DNA of 41,407 nucleotides from DYGA01 sp964540695 (GTDB lineage Bacteria > Patescibacteriota > Patescibacteriia > S139-126), in NCBI GenBank assembly GCA_964540695.1, contig CAZINS010000007.1, positions 1 through 41,407 of the forward strand, in the 5' to 3' direction. The notes beneath the pieces were generated by a model. The model was not told where the DNA came from and did no database searches. It was given only the letters and a program-made list of their open reading frames with translations. Shown here piece after piece: positions 7,798 to 15,811 of this stretch; the stretch's first letter is position 1, and each line of letters starts with the position of its first letter. The position numbers and the translations under genes are program-made.

Positions 7798-8196
7798 TTA
7801 TGAATTAAGAATCTTGAATCTTGTATCTTGAGTATTGATTTTTGATTTTTTAATTAATCCACTAATAATCTTACTTACTGTAATAGTTTGTTCAGCCAAT
7901 GAATTAAATTTATCTTGATTAATATATCCAACGTCTTTAGCTATTAATAATTGGTTTTGAATTTCAGTCAGAGAACCAAATGAAATAGTATAAAACTGAA
8001 CTTTCTCTTTATAAGAATGTCTAGTAAAACCTTCAGCTATATTGGAAGTAAAAGATACTGCCGCTCGACGTAATTGAGTTGTCAAACCAAACATTTCTTC
8101 TTTGGAAAAATTTTTAGTAATTTCATAGATAGACAAAGTCAATTTATGACCTTCTTGCCAAGCATATAAATCTGTAAATGATTTAATTTTTTCCAT
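7798..8196 (-). CDS. Four-helix-bundle (S23/IVP-like) protein
   Basis: 132 aa of the family first described from 23S rRNA intervening sequences and common as stand-alone genes in CPR genomes. Diagnostic stretches: 'LYAWQEGHKLTLSIYEIT', 'TTQLRRAAVSFTSNIAEGF' and 'SLTEIQNQLLIAKDVGYI'. Function unknown; the fold is a pentamer-forming four-helix bundle in known structures. The last ~15 residues (NTQDTRFKILNS) are a translation of the heptamer tract, so the natural C-terminus may once have been shorter. Compare the broken relative at 38274-38630. Confidence 0.88.
   Translation of the reverse strand: MEKIKSFTDLYAWQEGHKLTLSIYEITKNFSKEEMFGLTTQLRRAAVSFTSNIAEGFTRHSYKEKVQFYTISFGSLTEIQNQLLIAKDVGYINQDKFNSLAEQTITVSKIISGLIKKSKINTQDTRFKILNS
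7801..7849. repeat. Degenerate heptamer tract inside a gene end
   Basis: Seven units (TGAATTA, AGAATCT, TGAATCT, TGTATCT, TGAGTAT, TGATTTT, TGATTTT) that encode the C-terminal tail of the four-helix-bundle protein. Confidence 0.75.
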
Positions 8197-8238
8197 ATTA
8201 TTCTAAATTCTATATTCCAGAATCTATATTCTAAATAT
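8197..8238. repeat. Degenerate heptamer tract at a start codon
   Basis: Six units (ATTATTC, TAAATTC, TATATTC, CAGAATC, TATATTC, TAAATAT) beginning at the base next to the ATG of the four-helix-bundle gene. Confidence 0.75.
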
Positions 8239-8317
8239 AGCCGAAAGAAAACCGAAAGTCAAGACTATAAAAAATAAGGAGAAAATCCCCTTTTTTTATG
8301 ATATGTGGATAACTTTA

Positions 8318-8460
8318 TTAGAAGTTAGAAGCTAGAAATAAGAATTTAGAATAATTATTAATTACTAATAACTAATTACTAATCAATGATTAAATTTTTA
8401 TAATTAAATAATTAGTAATTCATTAGTAATTAATAATTAGTCATTAGTTATTAACAATAG
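8318..8460. repeat. Long heptamer tract forming an imperfect palindrome
   Basis: At least ten units on the left (TTAGAAG, TTAGAAG, CTAGAAA, TAAGAAT, TTAGAAT, AATTATT, AATTACT, AATAACT, AATTACT, AATCAAT) and seven on the right in the complementary sense (TTAGTAA, TTCATTA, GTAATTA, ATAATTA, GTCATTA, GTTATTA, ACAATAG). The two arms can pair into an extended AT hairpin. Very similar to 12923-13024. The spacer 8239-8503 holds nothing else recognisable. Confidence 0.75.
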
Positions 8461-8503
8461 TAATTCCACGCTTACTAACCTGGCAAAAGATTAGAAATGG
8501 GAA

Positions 8504-8530
8504 AAAAGCCTCGAATAATTCGAGGCTTTT
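8504..8530 (-). terminator. Terminator of the suf transcript end
   Basis: Stem AAAAGCCTCGAA / TTCGAGGCTTTT with a TAA loop, followed on the minus strand by TTTTTTCCC. It lies directly past the stop of the 26-aa basic ORF and is the first clear terminator downstream of sufU. Confidence 0.85.
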
Positions 8531-8531
8531 C

Positions 8532-8612
8532 TTATCGATAATGCAATAATCCAACTTTTTTACCGCGTTTTTTTTGCTGTTTCTTTTTTGCTTGTTTTTT
8601 CTTTTTGTACAT
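8532..8612 (-). CDS. 26-aa highly basic peptide
   Basis: ATG 8612 to TAA 8532. The peptide is Lys/Arg/Gln-rich (starts MYKKKKQAKKKQQKKRGKK and ends in VGLLHYR). It sits between sufU and a strong terminator with no other gene in that interval. The composition recalls tiny ribosomal proteins, but it matches neither bL36, bS22/THX nor the COX24-like small proteins as I remember them. No clear Shine-Dalgarno. It could be a real micro-protein or an A-rich chance frame. Confidence 0.4.
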   Translation of the reverse strand: MYKKKKQAKKKQQKKRGKKVGLLHYR

Positions 8613-8673
8613 AAATGTAAAATTTTTAATTTTATAATTTTATAATTTTTTAAAAACTAGTAGCTGAAAGCTA

Positions 8674-9036
8674 TTATTCTAACTCTTCTTCTTTAACTGT
8701 ATAAAGTGGTAGTAAGGCACATTTACGTCTGGCGGGTGATAATTCAACTTCTAAATCCTGTAAAAATTTATCGGACTTTATATTTTGTGCTTGTTTAATT
8801 GTTTTACCAACCATTATTTCAGCTAAAATTGAAGCAGCGGCTTGAGAAATAGTACAACCACTTCCCTGCCAAGCCACCTGTTTGATCTTACCGCCAGAAT
8901 TCAAACTAACCTTAAAATCAACTTTATCACCACAAGAGACGTTTTGTCCAGTAAATTTTTTATCTGCTTTGGCAAGTTTTCCTTGATGCCTGGGATGCAA
9001 GTAATGATCCATTATTTTTTGTTGATATAGATCCAT
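8674..9036 (-). CDS. sufU: Fe-S scaffold SufU/IscU-like
   Basis: 120 aa. Conserved scaffold cysteines are at C35 (NVSCGD, with D37), C61 (GSGCTISQAAAS) and C106 (RRKCALLP), the pattern that binds Zn or the nascent cluster. The 'GxGCxISxAS' element and 'RxxCALLPL' ending are family hallmarks. It is shorter than the ~145 aa of Firmicutes SufU. It is the last large gene of the suf operon, after sufS; in SufU-type systems it accepts sulfur from SufS. The ATG start is preceded by heptamer spacer. Confidence 0.92.
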   Translation of the reverse strand: MDLYQQKIMDHYLHPRHQGKLAKADKKFTGQNVSCGDKVDFKVSLNSGGKIKQVAWQGSGCTISQAAASILAEIMVGKTIKQAQNIKSDKFLQDLEVELSPARRKCALLPLYTVKEEELE

Positions 9037-9078
9037 GATTAAGAATTACGAATTATGAATTACGAATTATGAATATAA
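9037..9078. repeat. Degenerate heptamer tract at a start codon
   Basis: Six units (GATTAAG, AATTACG, AATTATG, AATTACG, AATTATG, AATATAA), very regular, starting at the base next to the sufU ATG. Confidence 0.85.
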
Positions 9079-9115
9079 AATTATTTATTAATAATTTATT
9101 CATAAATCATACATC

Positions 9116-10363
9116 CTATCTCTTAAATCTATTTATTTTTCCCCACTCCGCGATAATTTCTTGCAGGGCGGTAATAAATAAATCTACATCTTGCTTATCA
9201 TTGTAAATATAAAAACTTACCCGGGCCGAGGCGGGAATTCCTAATTTATCATGCAAAGGTTGGGCGCAATGGTGACCCGCTCTGATACATATACCTTTGT
9301 CAGCTAAAAAAGTGGCTAAATCATGAGCGTGTATACCGCGCACATTGAAAGCAATACAACCTGATCGTTTTATGGTTTTGGGTCCATATATTTCTACTTC
9401 TTTAATTTTTTTCATTTGTCCGTAAGCATAGGAAATCAACATTTGATCGTGGCGGGATACTCTATCCATACCGATAGCTTGTAAATAAACTATCGCCTCA
9501 GCCAGTCCCACCACTTCAGCTAGGCTTTGAGTACCTGCTTCAAATTTTTTAGGATAAGACGCATAAGTGCTTTTTTTCAAAGTCACGCTATTGATCATAT
9601 CTCCACCTGTTTGGTAAACAGTCATTTCTTCCCATCTTTCCTTTTTACCATACAAAATACCAATGCCAGTTGGTCCTAACATTTTATGTCCAGAAAAAGC
9701 CAACCAATCACAGTTTAGTTTTTGCACATCAAGTGGTAAGTGTGGTGCAGCTTGTGCAGCATCAAGTAAAACTGGAATGTTTTTTTGCTGACAAATGTTG
9801 ATAATTTTTTTTACTGGATTGATAGTCCCTAAAACATTTGATACATAGACCAAACTAACCAATTTTACTCCGGTTAATTTTTTTTTCAAATCAGTTAAAA
9901 TTAATTCGCCTTGCTTGTCAAATTCCAAAAATCTTAAGTGCAATTTTTTTGCCTTAGCTAACTCTTGCCAGGGTACTAAATTGGCGTGATGTTCCATAGT
10001 AGTAAGCAATATCACATCCCCACTACGTAAATTTTTTTTGCCCCAAGCCCAAGCAACCAAATTGATACTTTCCGTTGTACCTTTGGTATATACAATCTGT
10101 CTGGCACTCTCGGCATTGATAAAACTGGCTATCACTTCTCTGGCTACATCATATTTATAGGTAGCATTTTCTGCTAATTCATAAACACCCCTGTGAATAT
10201 TGGCATTAAAACGTTCATACCAATCAGTAGTAGCGTTAATAACACTCTTTGGCTTTTGACTAGTAGCGGCACTATCCAAATAAACCAAAGGATGCTTTTT
10301 TACTTTTGCGTGTTTAAAAATAGGAAAATCTTTTTTTATATCATTTTTCTTTTGTGCACCCAT
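9116..10363 (-). CDS. sufS: Cysteine desulfurase SufS
   Basis: 415 aa PLP enzyme of class V aminotransferase fold that removes sulfur from L-cysteine for Fe-S assembly. K227 in 'FSGHKMLGPTGIG' forms the Schiff base with PLP; C366 in 'IRAGHHCAQP' is the persulfide-carrying cysteine. 'TEGTTE'-like 'TKGTTESINL' and 'MEHHANLVPW' are typical of group II (SufS) enzymes. The start is ATG, 2 bases after the sufD stop, indicating translational coupling. The partner is SufU. Confidence 0.96.
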   Translation of the reverse strand: MGAQKKNDIKKDFPIFKHAKVKKHPLVYLDSAATSQKPKSVINATTDWYERFNANIHRGVYELAENATYKYDVAREVIASFINAESARQIVYTKGTTESINLVAWAWGKKNLRSGDVILLTTMEHHANLVPWQELAKAKKLHLRFLEFDKQGELILTDLKKKLTGVKLVSLVYVSNVLGTINPVKKIINICQQKNIPVLLDAAQAAPHLPLDVQKLNCDWLAFSGHKMLGPTGIGILYGKKERWEEMTVYQTGGDMINSVTLKKSTYASYPKKFEAGTQSLAEVVGLAEAIVYLQAIGMDRVSRHDQMLISYAYGQMKKIKEVEIYGPKTIKRSGCIAFNVRGIHAHDLATFLADKGICIRAGHHCAQPLHDKLGIPASARVSFYIYNDKQDVDLFITALQEIIAEWGKINRFKR

Positions 10364-10365
10364 TT

Positions 10366-11439
10366 TTATTTTTTATCTAATAATAAGTCTAATATTTTAC
10401 TTTGTCTGTCTTTATCATTAATTCTACTACCAAGTGTATGGAAAAATCCAGCTACAATCAACTCTTTGGCAGCTGATAAGTTCAATCCTCGACTAACCAA
10501 ATAATATAACATCTGCTCATCTATCCGGCCAACAGTCGCGCCGTGTGAAGCTTTCACATCCTGATTCAATATTTCCAAATTAGGCAAAGCTGAAGCTCTG
10601 GCTTCACTAGACAACAATAAAGTATCTTCTTTTAAATATGAATTGGTATTGGCTGATTTAGAACCAATAGCAATCAGACCTTCAACAATAGTTTGAGCAT
10701 TGTCTTCACCTATGGTTTTAATAAACATATCGCCAGTAGTATTCGCAACCAGGTGTTGATTAATAAAATTTAAATAAGTTTTACTCTGGTTACTAAACCT
10801 ACCCCCAAACAAATGATTACCTTCAACTCCAGAACCCTGGTGATGTAAAGCAAAAGAACCTATCAATAAAGATTTGTTTTTTATACCCACTTCCCAGACA
10901 CATGAGCCTTGTTTAAAAATATTTGCTCGATAAGATAGCCAGGAAAAACCACGTGATTGATTTTTGATTAAATTATAATTTAATTTTATACCTTCACCTA
11001 CATCAATTTGCACGTTCTGTAACAATGAATTTTTTTGTTGTTCACTGATAACAATCTCTCCTTGACCATGTATATTGAAATATATACCCGCCTGATTGGC
11101 TTCAGCTAACGACCAAGCTAATTTGGCCTTACCTTGAAGATGCACGTCTATTAACCAATGATTTTTTATCGTGGCTAAAGCAGTCATAGTGGTCCAATCG
11201 GAATTTTTCAAATTGGCAAAATATTTCTTTTGCCAAATCTTTGCTGCTTTTACCAAAGGTAATATTTTTACAGTTGCTTTATCGGAAGCATCTACTTTAA
11301 GTTGCTTGATATTTTTTAAAGGCCTGATAAATTCTTTTTTAATCTGTCTCTGAATATCCCAGGTTTTTATGGTCGCCGGAAAAACAATTTTTGCTAAATT
11401 CTTATGTCCGTAATATTCTTTAATTATTTTTTCTGACAT
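10366..11439 (-). CDS. sufD: SufD, Fe-S assembly complex subunit
   Basis: 357 aa from the ATG at 11439 (MSEKIIKEYYG). A GTG four codons upstream (11451) overlaps the end of sufB; the internal ATG is preferred because it lies one base after the sufB stop with a GGGAG element upstream. The C-terminal half has the SufB/SufD beta-helix and the conserved ending 'KASHGATVGRIDEQMLYYLVSRGL', where the His is the cluster-assembly region residue. SufD pairs with SufB in the SufBC2D complex. The N-terminal part is weakly conserved, as usual. Confidence 0.92.
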   Translation of the reverse strand: MSEKIIKEYYGHKNLAKIVFPATIKTWDIQRQIKKEFIRPLKNIKQLKVDASDKATVKILPLVKAAKIWQKKYFANLKNSDWTTMTALATIKNHWLIDVHLQGKAKLAWSLAEANQAGIYFNIHGQGEIVISEQQKNSLLQNVQIDVGEGIKLNYNLIKNQSRGFSWLSYRANIFKQGSCVWEVGIKNKSLLIGSFALHHQGSGVEGNHLFGGRFSNQSKTYLNFINQHLVANTTGDMFIKTIGEDNAQTIVEGLIAIGSKSANTNSYLKEDTLLLSSEARASALPNLEILNQDVKASHGATVGRIDEQMLYYLVSRGLNLSAAKELIVAGFFHTLGSRINDKDRQSKILDLLLDKK

Positions 11440-11440
11440 A

Positions 11441-12841
11441 TTAACCAACACTCCCTTCCATTTCCATCGCCAGTAATCGATTTAATTCTAAAGCATATTC
11501 CATTGGTAGCTCTCTGGTAAATACTTCAAAAAATCCTGAGACAATCAACCGCTCAGCTGTTTCTGTATCCAGCCCCCGCGAAGTTAAATAATAAAGTTGT
11601 TGTTCACCTATTTTTGCTACCGTGGCTTCATGCTCAATACTAACTTCATCGTTATTTATCCTCATAGTAGGATAAGTATCACTACGTGACTGTTTATCAA
11701 TTAAAAGTGCGTCACATTTTACTTTTACTTTTACTTTGGTAGCCTGTTTAGCTACTTGTACCAAACCTCGGTAACTGGTGCGACCATTGCCTTTGGCAAT
11801 TGATTTGGCAATTACATTGGAACTGGTTTCAGGGGCTAAGTGAATAACTTTACTACCAGCATCCTGATGCTGATTAGATCCGGCAAAAGCTACTGAAACT
11901 ATCTCGGCTCTTGATTTTCTACCCTTTAATATTACACAAGGATATTTCATTGTTACTTTGCTCCCCAAATTACCATCAATCCACTCCACCACTGCTTCCT
12001 CTTCTGCCCAAGCTCGTTTAGTCACTAAATTATAAACATTGTTTGACCAATTCTGAATGGTAGTATACCTAATATGTGCCCCCTTTAAAGCTACCAATTC
12101 AACAACAGCCGCATGTAATGAATCACGCGAATACATGGGAGCAGTACAACCTTCAATATAATGTACTGATGACCCTTCATCAGCGATAATTAAAGTACGC
12201 TCAAATTGCCCCATCCCAGCGGCATTAATACGAAAATAGGCCTGCAAAGGTACTTCGACTTTAACCCCTTTAGGAACGTAAATAAAAGATCCGCCTGACC
12301 AAACAGCACTATTGAGAGCGGCAAATTTATTGTCTTTTATGGGAACAATTTTACCAAAATATTTTTTTACCAAATCTGGATATTTGTTTGGGGCCTCTGA
12401 CATATCAGCAAAAATTACTCCAAGCTTTGTCCATTTATCTTTTAAACTATGATAAATCATTTCTGACTCATACTGTGCACCGACTCCGGCTAAAAACTTT
12501 CTTTCCGCTTGGGGTATGCCAAGTCGATCAAAAGTGGTTTTAATTTTTTTTGGTACATCTTGCCAAGTAACCCCCTTACCTTCAGCTGGTTTGATATAAT
12601 AATAAATATCGTCAAAATCAATACCGGTTAAATCTGCCCCCCAAGTAGGCATTGGTTTATCAGCAAAAATTTGCAAAGCTCTCAAACGCATTGCAAGTAA
12701 CCAAGCAGGTTCGTTTTTTTGTGCGGAAATCATTTCCACTATCTTGGCACTTAAACCTTTCGGCGCTCTATAAACTGAGCGATGACTATCACGAAAGGAA
12801 TATTTGTTAGAATTAATTTTTATATTTTTTACTTTGGACAT
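11441..12841 (-). CDS. sufB: SufB, Fe-S assembly scaffold subunit
   Basis: 466 aa, full length for SufB. Clear hallmarks: 'YESEMIYHSLKDKWTKLGVIFADM', 'NSAVWSGGSFIYVPKGVKVEVPLQAYFRIN', 'HYIEGCTAP' (Cys of the scaffold), 'GSKVTMKYPCVILKG' and 'VSIEHEATVAKIGEQQLYYLTSRGL' (conserved Glu/His near the cluster site). It assembles clusters with SufC ATPase and SufD. It sits 186 bases downstream of sufC, separated by a heptamer palindrome. Confidence 0.97.
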   Translation of the reverse strand: MSKVKNIKINSNKYSFRDSHRSVYRAPKGLSAKIVEMISAQKNEPAWLLAMRLRALQIFADKPMPTWGADLTGIDFDDIYYYIKPAEGKGVTWQDVPKKIKTTFDRLGIPQAERKFLAGVGAQYESEMIYHSLKDKWTKLGVIFADMSEAPNKYPDLVKKYFGKIVPIKDNKFAALNSAVWSGGSFIYVPKGVKVEVPLQAYFRINAAGMGQFERTLIIADEGSSVHYIEGCTAPMYSRDSLHAAVVELVALKGAHIRYTTIQNWSNNVYNLVTKRAWAEEEAVVEWIDGNLGSKVTMKYPCVILKGRKSRAEIVSVAFAGSNQHQDAGSKVIHLAPETSSNVIAKSIAKGNGRTSYRGLVQVAKQATKVKVKVKCDALLIDKQSRSDTYPTMRINNDEVSIEHEATVAKIGEQQLYYLTSRGLDTETAERLIVSGFFEVFTRELPMEYALELNRLLAMEMEGSVG

Positions 12842-12922
12842 TATTTTAATACAAAAGATAAACAGTTATAAATTAATACAAATTTTATAATTTTAATTTC
12901 TTTCAAATATTCCGCTATTATA

Positions 12923-13024
12923 AAATTACTAATCACTAATTTCTAATAACTAATGAATTTTCTAATTAGTTAAATAATAAATTAAATTATTGATTAGTAA
13001 TTAGTTATTAGTAATTAATAATTA
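12923..13024. repeat. Heptamer tract forming an imperfect palindrome inside the suf operon
   Basis: Left arm AAATTAC, TAATCAC, TAATTTC, TAATAAC, TAATGAA; right arm TTGATTA, GTAATTA, GTTATTA, GTAATTA, ATAATTA. The arms are complementary and can form an AT hairpin between sufC and sufB. Closely similar to 8318-8460 at the other end of the operon. Confidence 0.75.
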
Positions 13025-13027
13025 CCA

Positions 13028-13771
13028 TCAATTCTTTTTCTCCAGCCAATCATATCCTTGTTTTTCCAATTTTTTAACTAAATCACTTTGCCCACTGGTA
13101 ACAATTCTTCCAGCTTGCATAATATGCACTTCATCTGGAGGTAAAAAATTCAATAAACGCTGATAATGAGTTATTACCAAAACGGCCATACCTTTTGCCA
13201 CCATACTTTTAACATTGCCAGCTACCAATTTCAGAGCATCAATATCCAAGCCAGAATCAGTTTCATCTAAAATAGCAAGTTTGGGACGCAGTATTTTTAG
13301 TTGTAAAATCTCCATACGTTTTTTTTCTCCTCCCGAGAAACCCTCATTTAAACCGCGCTGTAAAAAATTTTCTGATAATTTTAAATCAGCTAACGCTAAC
13401 TTTAACTCTCGTTTAAAATCATCGGGGTTAAATTTTTTTCCCCGTACTGCCTGCGTCGCAGTCTGTAAAAAATGATAAACTGAAAGTCCTGGTATTTCAT
13501 AAGGATATTGAAAGGCCAAAAAAATACCCAAACGCGCTCTGGCATCAGGTGACAATTTTAATATTTTTTTACCGGCAAATATAACCTGACCTCCAGTAAC
13601 TTCATAATCAGGACTGCCCATCAACACATGTGATAAAGTTGATTTACCACTACCGTTTGGGCCCATCAAAGCTACTATTTTACCAGCAGCTAACTTCAAA
13701 TCGATTCCTTTAAGTATCGATTTATCTTTTATTTTGGCTTGTAAATTTTTTATTTCCAGTAATGATGACAT
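13028..13771 (-). CDS. sufC: SufC, ABC-type ATPase of Fe-S assembly
   Basis: 247 aa. Walker A is GPNGSGKST (residues 37-45), the signature is 'FSGGEKKRME' (about 143-152) and Walker B is 'LAILDETDSGLD' (about 164-175), which is the SufC-specific form. It powers SufB/SufD rearrangement and is cytosolic despite ABC homology. It starts 6 bases after the regulator stop, at an ATG. Confidence 0.97.
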   Translation of the reverse strand: MSSLLEIKNLQAKIKDKSILKGIDLKLAAGKIVALMGPNGSGKSTLSHVLMGSPDYEVTGGQVIFAGKKILKLSPDARARLGIFLAFQYPYEIPGLSVYHFLQTATQAVRGKKFNPDDFKRELKLALADLKLSENFLQRGLNEGFSGGEKKRMEILQLKILRPKLAILDETDSGLDIDALKLVAGNVKSMVAKGMAVLVITHYQRLLNFLPPDEVHIMQAGRIVTSGQSDLVKKLEKQGYDWLEKKN

Positions 13772-13777
13772 AAAAAT

Positions 13778-14188
13778 TTAATGAATTAATGAATACAAAG
13801 TTACACTATTTAATGTTGTCTCTACCTCATTTTGTACTTGCTGCCAAACAGTTTTGGCTTGGCATTTAGCCACCAAGGGGCAAAGATTTTTGTGTTCCAA
13901 GCACAGTGCTACTTTGGGATAATTTTTTTTAGACCATAAAACATCCCAAACTGAAACTAAACGAGGATTTTTTTTAAAAATATAACCACCCTTACGACCT
14001 AATTTTGCCTGCACTAAACCTTGACTTTTTAAAAAAACCACCAATTCTTCTAAATATTTTTCAGAAATATTTTCTTGCTCGGCTATTTGTTGCAAGGATA
14101 CTGGCTGTTTTGAATAATAAGTTTCCGCTAAACGCAAAGCCAGTCTCAGTAAATATTGTTCTTTAGTGGAAGCTTTTAAGAAAGACAT
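13778..14188 (-). CDS. Rrf2-family regulator of the suf operon
   Basis: 136 aa. The N-terminal winged helix includes 'LRLALRLAETYYSKQPVSLQQIAEQENISEKYLEELVVFLKSQG' (residues 14-57) and 'LGRKGGYIF', as in IscR/SufR-type regulators. Three cysteines, C96, C103 and C109, sit where IscR holds a [2Fe-2S] cluster, so Fe-S sensing is likely. It is the first gene of the suf operon, which fits autoregulation by Fe-S status. No operator could be identified because the upstream spacer is a heptamer tract. Confidence 0.9.
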   Translation of the reverse strand: MSFLKASTKEQYLLRLALRLAETYYSKQPVSLQQIAEQENISEKYLEELVVFLKSQGLVQAKLGRKGGYIFKKNPRLVSVWDVLWSKKNYPKVALCLEHKNLCPLVAKCQAKTVWQQVQNEVETTLNSVTLYSLIH

Positions 14189-14194
14189 AAATGC

Positions 14195-14271
14195 AAATTA
14201 TAAATTTTAAATTATAAATTATAAAATTACTTATACTTAATACTTACAACTTTATACTAAATACTAATAAA
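14195..14271. repeat. Degenerate heptamer tract upstream of the suf operon
   Basis: Eleven units, first AAATTAT, AAATTTT, AAATTAT, AAATTAT, AAAATTA, then CTTATAC, TTAATAC, TTACAAC, TTTATAC, TAAATAC, TAATAAA. Any suf promoter must lie in or next to it. Confidence 0.8.
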
Positions 14272-14296
14272 AAACTCCTAGTACAATACTAGGAAT
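14271..14296 (-). terminator. Terminator after the DUF5665 gene
   Basis: Stem TCCTAGTA / TACTAGGA with a CAA loop, followed on the minus strand by GTTTTTTATT. It separates the MFS-DUF5665 pair from the suf operon. Confidence 0.75.
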
Positions 14297-14334
14297 TATA
14301 GCAAATAAACAAAATATTGCAATCTTTAAACTGA

Positions 14335-14589
14335 CTATTTGATTAGAAAATTTTGATTAAATTTATTTAACCAATCAGTCAAAGCAGGGATACCTCCGAG
14401 TTGCCTTGCCAGCCAAGATAAAAATAAAAGCACCAAGGCTACCCCTACTGTGGCACCAAGTCCATAACCCACGCCCCTAATAAATCCTCGCCAAAAAATT
14501 AGCCCGGGTTTATTGTAGACCACCTCCATAGAGGTCACCAAACGTTTGACGTTTTTGATTATTTCTTTTTCTTCAATATTATCTGTCAT
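14335..14589 (-). CDS. DUF5665-type membrane protein
   Basis: 84 aa from the ATG at 14589 (MTDNIEEKEIIKNV). A start five codons upstream would overlap the MFS gene; the chosen ATG lies one base after its stop. One long hydrophobic segment with a conserved-looking 'FWRGFIRGVGYGLGATVGVALVLLFLSWL' (residues about 33-61) matches DUF5665, a family of unknown role found in CPR and other bacteria. Co-transcribed with the transporter. Confidence 0.75.
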   Translation of the reverse strand: MTDNIEEKEIIKNVKRLVTSMEVVYNKPGLIFWRGFIRGVGYGLGATVGVALVLLFLSWLARQLGGIPALTDWLNKFNQNFLIK

Positions 14590-14590
14590 T

Positions 14591-15748
14591 TTATTTAGTA
14601 TCAATTAATCTTATAGCTGGCCATAAAGCCAATACTAAAACTATAATTATAGCTACAAAAATAGCTAGGATGGAAAAATAATGAAGTAGGACAAATGACA
14701 CAGCGGCAGCTGACAACCAACCAATCGGTTGCAGATCGCGAAAAATGTTTATAATATCAATATCTTTGCTACTAACCTGCTTGAAGAAAAATGATTCATT
14801 CATTGCCTCCACCAAAGAAGCCCCTACTCGAGTTAAGAATAATACAAAAGCCCACAACAACCACGATTCACTGGAAAAAAATATAATTACTGTCGTAAAA
14901 GTAATCATAAAAATCAAACCAGCAATGGTCATTTCTTTCTCACCCAAAGTCTTATCAGCAATTCTGCCAGCAGGAATTTGTAAAAATAAAAATGGCAACA
15001 ACATAATAGTAAACATAGGGCCAATCTGTGTCCAACTAAAACCTAAATATTCATGTAAATAAATCGGGGTATAAAGAACCATGGCGGCAAAAAAGAAACG
15101 CAAAGCAAATTGAATAGCAAAAACTCTTGGTATATTTTTATTGGTTTTAAATACTTGCCTTAAAACCTTAAGTGATCTTTCATTGTATTCATTTTGATCA
15201 AGCACCAATTTTTTTTGAAACAACAACAAAAATAAGACGGGGAAAAATATCACACCGCCAATCAAATAAATACGCAGATAATTGTTGTCACCGACAATAT
15301 AACCCATTAACATCGGTGCTAAAAAAATAGCAATATTTGCCACGGCTAACATATTGGTTCTAATGCGACCGGTAATACTGTCATCAGAGATAGATTCTAA
15401 AAATACATCCAAATTGACTCCAAAAAGATTCATGGTAATAAATACCATAATATAGAAAAATATTGACCACAGTCCAGCCGAAAAAACTAAAAAGCTCACG
15501 GCCAATAAATTTAGTACTATCATACCAATGGCTACTCGAAAATTACTATAATATCTGATTAACCTGCCATAACCAACCAAAGTTAAAAAAGAAACTAAAT
15601 TACTTATAAAAATTACTAACCCAATATTTTCTAAACCAACAATTGAACTAACAAAACTTGATTGGACATATAACGGCAAAGAAAAAGATAGGGACCATAA
15701 AAATCCCAATAAATATATAAAAGAAAAATTTTTTTTACGTGGCGGCAT
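14591..15748 (-). CDS. Major facilitator superfamily transporter
   Basis: 385 aa with about twelve membrane spans. The loop after the second span, 'GYGRLIRYYSNFRVAIG', and the corresponding 'PAGRIADKTLGEKEM' in the second half match the MFS loop 2-3 / 8-9 signature (G...D/RxxGxR). A full-length exporter or uptake system; substrate unknown. ATG start; it is followed by the DUF5665 gene. Confidence 0.85.
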   Translation of the reverse strand: MPPRKKNFSFIYLLGFLWSLSFSLPLYVQSSFVSSIVGLENIGLVIFISNLVSFLTLVGYGRLIRYYSNFRVAIGMIVLNLLAVSFLVFSAGLWSIFFYIMVFITMNLFGVNLDVFLESISDDSITGRIRTNMLAVANIAIFLAPMLMGYIVGDNNYLRIYLIGGVIFFPVLFLLLFQKKLVLDQNEYNERSLKVLRQVFKTNKNIPRVFAIQFALRFFFAAMVLYTPIYLHEYLGFSWTQIGPMFTIMLLPFLFLQIPAGRIADKTLGEKEMTIAGLIFMITFTTVIIFFSSESWLLWAFVLFLTRVGASLVEAMNESFFFKQVSSKDIDIINIFRDLQPIGWLSAAAVSFVLLHYFSILAIFVAIIIVLVLALWPAIRLIDTK

Positions 15749-15760
15749 TAATTTAACCTA

Positions 15761-15795
15761 TATTCAAAAAAGTCCGCTAAGGACTTTTTTGAATA
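15761..15795. terminator. Bidirectional-looking hairpin after the HU gene
   Basis: A perfect 15-bp stem (TATTCAAAAAAGTCC and its complement) with a GCTAA loop. It lies 16 bases past the HU stop on the minus strand and upstream of the MFS start. Confidence 0.8.
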
Positions 15796-15811
15796 TAGAA
15801 ATATCTTAAAT

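Noticed and set aside
8318..8460. Possible CRISPR array
   Set aside because: There are no conserved 25-40 base repeats with unique spacers; the period is 7 and the units are degenerate.
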